Assembly: GCA_963691705.1 (NCBI GenBank)
Contig: OY829545.1
Coordinates: 31,855,475-31,919,474, forward strand
Source of the DNA: Viola odorata
Lineage: Eukaryota > Streptophyta > Magnoliopsida > Malpighiales > Violaceae
Reading direction: 5' to 3'
Length of the DNA stretch: 64,000 bases
A model generated the notes under the pieces. That model was given only the letters and a program-made list of their open reading frames with translations, was not told the origin of the DNA and searched no databases. Made by a program: the position numbers and the translations under genes. This document shows, one piece after another, positions 58,060 through 64,000 of this stretch (the first letter of the stretch is position 1; every line of letters starts with the position of its first letter).

Positions 58060-58590
58060 TCATTTTCTGGGTTCATTAGTAGAATTGAGGAAGAAGGAGA
58101 CACAACGTCTCAATGAAGCTTTCTCTCTTGAAGGATCATCCAAGTAGTATATACCTGCTATTGGCAATTTATTGAGATTGAAATCTCTTTCTCCCTTGTA
58201 CTCAGTTGTCGGCGGGATCTCTTCAATGGAGGGTTGGTTTAAATCAAAAGCTAATGGCAATTTTTGGGCTTTGATAGATATTGCTCCCGATTCCTTAACT
58301 TTGTAATCATATTCCATAAGCCTACGATCAAATTTATCTTCTTCATCCGTCCCCGGAAATAGAACACTTTCTTCTTGATTTTTAATAGCAAACAAGGCTT
58401 CATCTTCCCTAACTCTCAACCCAAAACCATCCACTACTTCTATTGAAACAATCACCTTTTCTGAAACAACACCCAAATCATCTGCCTCCTCAACGATTCC
58501 AATGGAATCCTTCACGAACATGTTCATGGAATCATCAAATTTCACCAAATTGTCGTATTGAGAATCATCTCAGAAGTCGATGCTCTCCAT
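58060..58590 (-). pseudogene. Unrecognised short gene X, copy 1
   Basis: From an ATG at 58590 the frame reads MESIDF, then a TGA at codon 7, then about 170 codons to 58060. Blocks are DDSMNMFVKDSIG, FDLNQPS (a DLNxxP motif), FNLNKLPIAGIYYLDDPSRE and a basic end. Copy 2 on the plus strand shares these blocks in the same order, including the N-terminal ESID. The DLN motifs resemble EAR-type repression motifs, but this may be chance. No known family is recognised. The early stop suggests a pseudogene, unless translation starts later. Confidence 0.55.
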
Positions 58591-59075
58591 ATTTAAACAA
58601 TTAAAATTCACAAACCCTAATTTTGGAGAAATTTTAATAAAAAAGTCAAGAAGAAAATGGAGTAGGAGAAGAAAAACTATACTTTATTACTTCCCAGATT
58701 ATACTTTATTACTTCCATTAATTATACTGGCCTGGGCTGGATCCGTCCCAGATCATACTTTATTACTTCCATTAATTATTTCTCCTTAGTAATTATCGTC
58801 AGTTATTAAAGTTAAACACAAAGTCATTTAAAAAATAATAAAACGTTATTTAATTTTTAAGACAAGTAAAAATCTTAAAATGTGATTTAATTTAAGACGA
58901 ATTCTTAAAGAAATTGATTTTAAAGTTCGAGGATTGTTCTACAATAGAGCTAACTGGCCATCGACCTAGCGGGTCTTAGTATGTCGTAATCAACATTTTT
59001 GTTTCTATTTCAATTTACTTAAATTTTACAATTAGTATACATGATTATTACATATATATACATTTTTGAAAAACT
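58591..59075. other. Spacer between divergent gene X copies, left part
   Basis: It includes three copies of TACTTTATTACTTCC with flanking CCCAGAT at about 58677-58793 and AT-rich sequence. This would be the promoter side of copy 1. Confidence 0.45.
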
Positions 59076-59100
59076 TAGTACTCCCTCCTTCCCCCAATAC
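59076..59100 (+). mobile_element. Stowaway-like terminal repeat (single end)
   Basis: TACTCCCTCCTTCCCCCAAT resembles the end of Stowaway MITEs next to a TA target. I found no matching inverted end within 1 kb, so this is a weak call. Confidence 0.35.
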
Positions 59101-59441
59101 TTGTGGTTCTAGCCTTCAGCTCTATGTGGGAAATACTTGTCGTTCTCGGTTTCCCACACACTTCTTCCACAAATCTGACCTTATTGCCCTTGAAAGGGAT
59201 TGCCTCGCGCAAGTCTCATTTTCCTCTCCCACCATCAAGTCGCTCTCTCCTTTCTCAGCCAAATTTTTTTAAATGTTTGAATCATTTGGAGGGAAATTGA
59301 AAATTGGTACTTCAATTAAGTGGGAAATGGCTATTTCAGTTTACTTCAGTAGTCCTTTTCTTCGAGTATTTTCAATTTCACTTCTGTTTTCTCCATCCGC
59401 CATCATAGATTTAGGGTTTTCCCTTTGCTTCGTCATCCATC
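59101..59441. other. Upstream region of gene X copy 2
   Basis: A 56-codon open stretch (ATG at 59273) runs into copy 2 in frame but has no match in copy 1. It is more likely leader than protein. Confidence 0.35.
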
Positions 59442-60049
59442 ATAGAGAGCATCGATTATTGGCTGATTCACAAGACGACTTCATCATCGATTTTGATGGT
59501 TTGATGCACATGTTTGTCCCTGATTCAATCACAAATGAAGAAGAGGCCACATATGCCGGGTTTGAAGAGGACAGCGGTGTCATGGAAGCAATAAAAGAAG
59601 AGGACAACGGTGTTATGGAAGCAATCAAAGAAGAATCCACCGATGTGCAAGTGGCAAACGTCAATTAAGCCTCAATCGTGGTTGAATCCAGCAAGGATAT
59701 AGGGTCTATCGTGGCTGATTCTAGTGAGGCCATCGAGCCCATAGTGGAGGATACATACTGTGATGAGAATGAAGTGGGTTCGGGGCGTGGAGACAACAAA
59801 TTGGAGGCAATCGTTGATTTTAGGAGGGTGAAGAAGTTGAAGGTAACTGATTCACGAAGCAAAGTTATTCATGACTTTGACCCAAACCTTCCCTGTAATG
59901 AGGTGAAGGATTTGGCTGGGAAGAAGGAAATTCTAAGGGATTTAGACCTCAACAAACTCTCTATCGCAGGTATGTTTCGATTGACCGACCCTAGTCGCGA
60001 AGCAGACTTCATTCAGATGCTGCATCTCTTACTTCCATCTTTCTATTGA
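59442..60049 (+). pseudogene. Unrecognised short gene X, copy 2
   Basis: The N-terminus matches copy 1 (ESIDYW, ADSQDD), but the start codon reads ATA and a one-base shift follows. The text then gives LMHMFVPDSITNEEEA, a twice-repeated GVMEAIKEE segment, a TAA at 59666, and a continued open frame to SREADFIQMLHLLLPSFY at 60049. The motif LDLNKLSIAGMFRLTDPSRE matches copy 1 and contains LxLxL. Both copies therefore look dead at the N-terminus. Function unknown. Confidence 0.55.
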
Positions 60050-60480
60050 TCTTGTACTATAGTTAGGCACTGATGTATATAGGATGAATGTATGTTGTAG
60101 TTGAAAGCAATGGGGTATGGTTTTGTAATGAAACATCTCAGCAACTTGTCTGGATGTTGTGTATTGTCAATTTTTTTGTAAATTTGTCTTATTAATGACT
60201 ACATTTTGGGTTCAATACGTATCTCTGTCTGGATATTGTGCTATTCAATCAACCATTTGGTATCAGTTGGCTCTGCTTGGGAATTCAAACTTTTTTATGT
60301 TTTGGGTGTAATTTGTGCTATTCTTGCTCAACCCTGCTGCTTAAGGTGTTGACTGTTGTGCTTGGAATTGATTTAGGCTTGGAATTTATTTAGTTTTGGC
60401 ACTGCCTTGGATTTCAATTGCTCCTCCTCTGTTTTGCTTGGAATTTATTTAGGTTTGGCATTTTTATCTCAATTGCCAAT
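60050..60480. other. T-rich spacer with a partial extra repeat copy
   Basis: It contains fragments of the 207-bp repeat that follows (GGAATTTATTTAGxTTTGGC near 60376 and 60439). No gene. Confidence 0.45.
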
Positions 60481-60870
60481 CTGTTTTGGTTGGAATTTAT
60501 TTAGTTTTGGCACTGCCTTGGATCTCAATTGCCAATCTGTTTAGGGTTTGGCAATCTATTTGGTTTCAGTTTGGCTCTGCCTTTGATTCAATTTGTTTAG
60601 AGGTTGGAATTCAATTTTGTTTTTGTTGGCTCTTAGAATTCAATCTCTTATTTAGGTTTGGCATTTCATTGGTTCTCAATTTCCAATCTGTTTTGGTTGG
60701 AATTTATTTAGTTTTGGCACTGCCTTGGATCTCAATTGCCAATCTGTTTAGGGTTTCGCAATCTATTTGGTTTCAGTTTGGCTCTGCCTTTGATTCAATT
60801 TGTTTAGAGGTTGGAATTCAATTTTGTTTCTGTTGGCTCTTAGAATTCAATCTCTTATTCAGTTAGGCGA
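60481..60870. repeat. 207-bp tandem repeat, nearly two copies
   Basis: CTGTTTTGGTTGGAATTTAT starts at 60481 and again at 60688, and the text between is almost identical. The apparent 126-aa ORF over it is the repeat read in one frame; it is hydrophobic because the DNA is T-rich. Confidence 0.85.
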
Positions 60871-61101
60871 ATGAGTTTGTCTTGGAATTTTGTTTCAGTT
60901 TGGCTTTGCCTTGCAATTGTGTTTTATGTTTTGTTTTCAATTTATTTAAGGTTTGGTCTTGCAAATTGTAAACGAACAGGGGAAGTAACAGTCAACACAA
61001 ACACAAACTTCATTACTTTTATTTATTTTCCACTCCAATTACATAGAGAAATATGAGTGGATATCATGGAGGAAGGAGTAGATATTTCACATAAACCCTA
61101 A

Positions 61102-61485
61102 CTAATCAGAGTCAGATGCATCAGAGATGGTTGGGATGCCTGGAATGGCATTGCCAAAGGTGTTGAGTTCCTGAGCAGCAACCCTCACACTCCAAAGTGC
61201 TAGATTCAACACCTCTCTCTTTTGCTTCATATGAGTAAGTGAGAGTGTGAGATGGTTGATAGCCCTGCCATATGACTCCATTATAGTGAGTGCTAGTCCC
61301 CCGTGCTCCTCATCTTCCAATATAGCATCCTATCTTGCCTTCAATTCCTCCAGTGCCTCTTCGAGCTCTTCGATATCAGCTGTGGTCTGGAGACCCCTAT
61401 ACTCCATCTGGACAGTGTCTGCCTCCAGATGAGTTGAGATTAGGCCTGAGAGATCTAGGAGCTCCACCTTTCTATTACAATCCAT
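61102..61485 (-). pseudogene. Small coiled-coil gene, possibly related to cassette gene A, one stop
   Basis: From MDCNRKVELLDLSG at 61485 the frame runs about 127 codons with a single TAG at 61330 (same frame on both sides). It is helical, with EELEEALEELKAR and KQKREVLNLALWSVRVAAQE, and ends in an acidic tail (ISDASDSD). A TATA box lies upstream and AATAAATAAAAG near 61014 downstream, as in gene A. The stretch QKREVLxxxLxxVR lines up without a gap with QRKDMLxxxLxxMR of gene A. It is not inside a recognisable Tat element. An earlier ATG at 61515 is also possible. Confidence 0.5.
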
Positions 61486-61592
61486 TGTGCCACACCTGCA
61501 GAGTGAGAGAAACAAAGCAAGAGAGATGAGCTGATAGTAGAGAGAAGTTACGGTAGTGAAAGGTTAGCGATAATTGCATATGCAGAGTGTGG

Positions 61593-61600
61593 TATTTATA
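61593..61600 (-). promoter_or_regulatory. TATA box of the small coiled-coil gene
   Basis: The minus strand reads CCTATAAATACC about 108 bp before the chosen start. Confidence 0.6.
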
Positions 61601-61959
61601 GGATTTCATTAGGGTTACCAAGGGGTACCAAGGGTTAGGTTCAGTTAATAAAGCAAAGGATGGAACGGCACAATGGTTGGGAAACTACACAGGTTTTGGG
61701 AACTCAACAATTAGTTGCCTTGTTGCAGTTGGAAACATATCTTCTCTTTGTGTGTTGCAGTTGCAATACAATCCTTCTTCTCATCGTGTCAACCAAAGCC
61801 TTATCTTCTGTTTGAAACTGTTAGGTGTTAAATCAAACTGAATAGCTACCATTCAAGCAATCACATCTGTCAAACATTATGCAATAACAACACATGCAAC
61901 ACCAACTATATACCCTAACAATTGATTCAAACGCAGCATCCATGCAACACATTAAACTA
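61601..61959. other. Upstream region, no gene
   Basis: It contains GGTTACCAAGGGGTACCAAGGG direct repeats near 61614-61635. Nothing else is seen. Confidence 0.4.
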
Positions 61960-62410
61960 CACAAAATGAACCAATGCATTGCAATTCTAAAACTACACCA
62001 AGACTAACAGTTGCATTGTAATTCCAATTCTACACAAAACAAACCAGTCCATTGAAATTCAAGAATTACACCTAGACACACAGTTGCATTGAAATTCAAA
62101 AACTACACACAACTAGCCAATCAATTGTAATTCTAAAGCTACACACAGTTGCATTGTAATTCCAATTCGACACAAATCTAACAAATCCATTGAAATTCAA
62201 AAACTACACACAACTAACCAATCAATTGTAATTCTAAAACTACACACAGTTGCATTGTAATTTCAATTCGACACAAATCTAATAAATCCATTGAAATTCA
62301 AAAACTACACAACTAACCAATCAATTGTAATTTTAAAACTACACAAATCTAACAAATCCATTGAAATTCAAAAACTACACAGCACTAACCAATTAATTGT
62401 AATTCTAAAA
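61960..62410. repeat. Degenerate minisatellite, period about 100 bp and 72 bp
   Basis: CCAATCAATTGTAATTCTAA recurs at 62117, 62218, 62317 and, with changes, 62389. It alternates with GTTGCATTGTAATTCCAATT and TCCATTGAAATTCAAAAACT. Older partial copies start near 61970. Confidence 0.8.
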
Positions 62411-62837
62411 CCGCACAAAAGTAAGCAATGCAAGCAGTCTAGTAATAGTTGTGAATCCAAACTACACACCACACCACAAACATCACAAAATACACACAAC
62501 TCACCAATACATTGTAACAATTTAACAAACTGGACAGAAGGTAAGTTAAGATCAGAAGAATATAAAAATTTGTCCATTTATACACCATAATCTTTTTGCC
62601 AATGCACTTCCACTTAATAAAACATTGTAAAAAATGGAAGTTCATAACCAAAAGGGCTTTACATGTGAGTCATACTACCATATATGACCTACCAAAATCA
62701 ACAAACTAAGTTGTAAGCTTTCCTAATCAACATGTTAATTATCATATCTACCAAAAACTTTACCAATCCCAGTTAGTACTCCTAACCAAAAACAGAAGTA
62801 ACCAAGCAGTTCAACATGAATCATAATCCTCCTGAAA
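62411..62837. other. AT-rich spacer, 3' flank of the mariner relic
   Basis: No gene is seen. The mariner end repeat was not recognised. Confidence 0.35.
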
Positions 62838-64000
62838 TCAGAATAACAATTCAATGTCAGTAGCCATTAGAAGGTACAAATTGTATATTGTCAATAACAA
62901 ATAAGGTAGTGGCTTACATGGTAAAGGTGGAAGATGTGCTACAGCAGTTGCATATATCAATGGATCACAAGCCAATGTCAAAGGAAGCAACCCAAGTCTA
63001 TCCAAGTGATTCTTTCTCATATGTAGGTTTCTATATGCATTGGAACCTCTAATTTTTAAAATCTCTAACATGTATGACTGGAGAGTGATGAAAATGCTAT
63101 TAGCCTTCTTATCTGAGAAATCAATGTATGTTTTTTTTACAGCTTCCACCAACTGATTTATATTGGTTGCACATTTCTTTTCTTGCAACGACTAAATTGC
63201 TCTAAAAAATCCTAAATCAAGAACATTTAGGTCAAGGGAATTAGGAGGTTGACATAGCAGTTGAATGTTCAATCCTACTCTTTCCACAACAGCTATAAAA
63301 TCAATATCATCTTCATGGATTTGTATTTTTGCATTATCCTGTTGGATGATAATTGGATCCGAGAGGCTATCTCTTGGCCATTTATCCTTAATGGCAGGTA
63401 AGATATGTTCAATCATGTAATGCCTAATGACTGTCCTATCAATTTTAGGTATTGCCTTAAGTTTTAATGTGCCGGCCAACCTATTTGAACTAGACCTGAA
63501 AGCAGCAACCTCTGTGACCAATGGAAATACCCCAATTCTACCATCAAATGTACAGTTCCCATCACAATCAAATCTAGGCCTAGCAACAGCTACAAGGAAC
63601 ATAATCTTAGGAATAAAATTTGTACTTTTGATGGTTCTTATAGGTTCATCTTCATCAGGGAGGAGGTCGTATGTCTGGATCTTCCTTGTCATTTGAAACC
63701 ACTTCTCATCTATGTGAACCACGTTCTCCATGTGATGGAAATAATGAGTTGATGGTGCTGAGCCTGGATCAATCGCTGAGAGACAATGTCGAACCCTTTG
63801 AACCCGATTTACCTCTGTCAAGTGTGGCTTGATGATGTTACTATGGCGCTTCAACTCTCCTATTCTCAATTTATTGTGCAGAAACGTCTTGGAAACCCCC
63901 AAAGCAGGTGACAGAGTTTTAAGGGTTGTTCTATCCCTCAAAGGAATATCCCTGATTTTCTGTAGGTCAAATTCGATCCTCTTTCTGCCATAAATTTTGA
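62838..64000 (-). pseudogene. mariner-like (plant DD39D) transposase, N-terminus beyond the window
   Basis: The frame is open to the window end on the minus strand. It contains a helix-turn-helix part (LKTLSPALGVSKTFLHNKL), first catalytic Asp in VVHIDEKWF, second in IIQQDNAK, third in LNVLDLGFF, with 39 residues between the second and third. One TAG at 63192 replaces the Gln of AIQSLQEK that the copy at 56.7 kb retains. After the TAG the C-terminal part continues (ITLQSYMLEILKIRGSNAYR) to 62838. A possible intron runs from GTAAGC near 62920 to TTTCAG near 62837. Apart from the TAG this copy is well preserved. Confidence 0.88.

Noticed and set aside
60486..60866. 126-aa hydrophobic protein
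   Set aside because: The frame is a 207-bp tandem repeat read once (69 codons per unit), and its hydrophobicity comes from T-rich DNA.
1..64000. rRNA, tRNA or host housekeeping genes
   Set aside because: I found no conserved rRNA or tRNA sequence, and no multi-exon host gene outside the retrotransposon cassettes.

Overview
The window is plant nuclear DNA, most likely a repeat-rich (pericentromere-like) block of a flowering plant. The evidence is Ty3/gypsy retrotransposons of the Tat and Athila lineages, plant-type mariner transposases (DD39D), plant TATA boxes and short GT-AG introns with TACTAAC branch points. About 52 kb of the 64 kb is nested LTR retrotransposon. I see no rRNA, tRNA, CRISPR or clearly intact host gene. 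The species cannot be named from the sequence.

Layout. (1) 1-14719: Tat element 1 (+ strand), whose 5' LTR is cut by the window start. It lies inside (2) 14720-26065: the right part of decayed Tat element 2 (+). Element 2 in turn lies inside (3) 26066-28925: an Athila pol relic (- strand). (4) 28926-36191 plus 52194-52388: 5'-truncated Tat element 4 (+). Its 3' LTR is split by (5) 36192-52188: Tat element 3 (- strand), complete with two LTRs and the target duplication CCCAC. (6) 52389-54225: gag-protease relic of another gypsy family, followed by LTR-like DNA. (7) 56.2-64 kb: two mariner relics, a divergent pair of copies of an unrecognised short gene, a small coiled-coil gene and several tandem repeats.

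The four Tat elements share one design: LTR (TGATAA...TTATCA), PBS, one gag-protease-RT-RNase H-second RNase H-integrase frame, an array of short structured repeats after the pol stop, then a cassette of four genes on the opposite strand, then the 3' LTR. Read from the 3' LTR inward, the cassette genes are A (125-128 aa, coiled coil), B (about 136-162 aa, proline-rich/basic/acidic), C and D (each about 720-730 aa, spliced, with the Transposase_28-like domain PF04195 and a C-terminal coiled coil). Several cassette genes have their own TATA box, and poly(A) signals are visible for some. C and D share an intron at the same place and phase, so they look like an old tandem duplication. Antisense ORFs in Tat elements are known; I do not know of a description of this four-gene, intron-bearing arrangement.

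The most unusual signal is the post-pol array. Its units are about 75-88 nt long and are closed by a stem whose two arms change together between units and between elements, with G-T wobbles only on the sense strand. This points to an RNA structure in the element's own transcript.

Decay is mostly by point mutation. The gag-pol frames of elements 1 and 3 have exactly the same length with no net indel, but carry five and three stops. Gene A is the only cassette gene that is open in all four elements.
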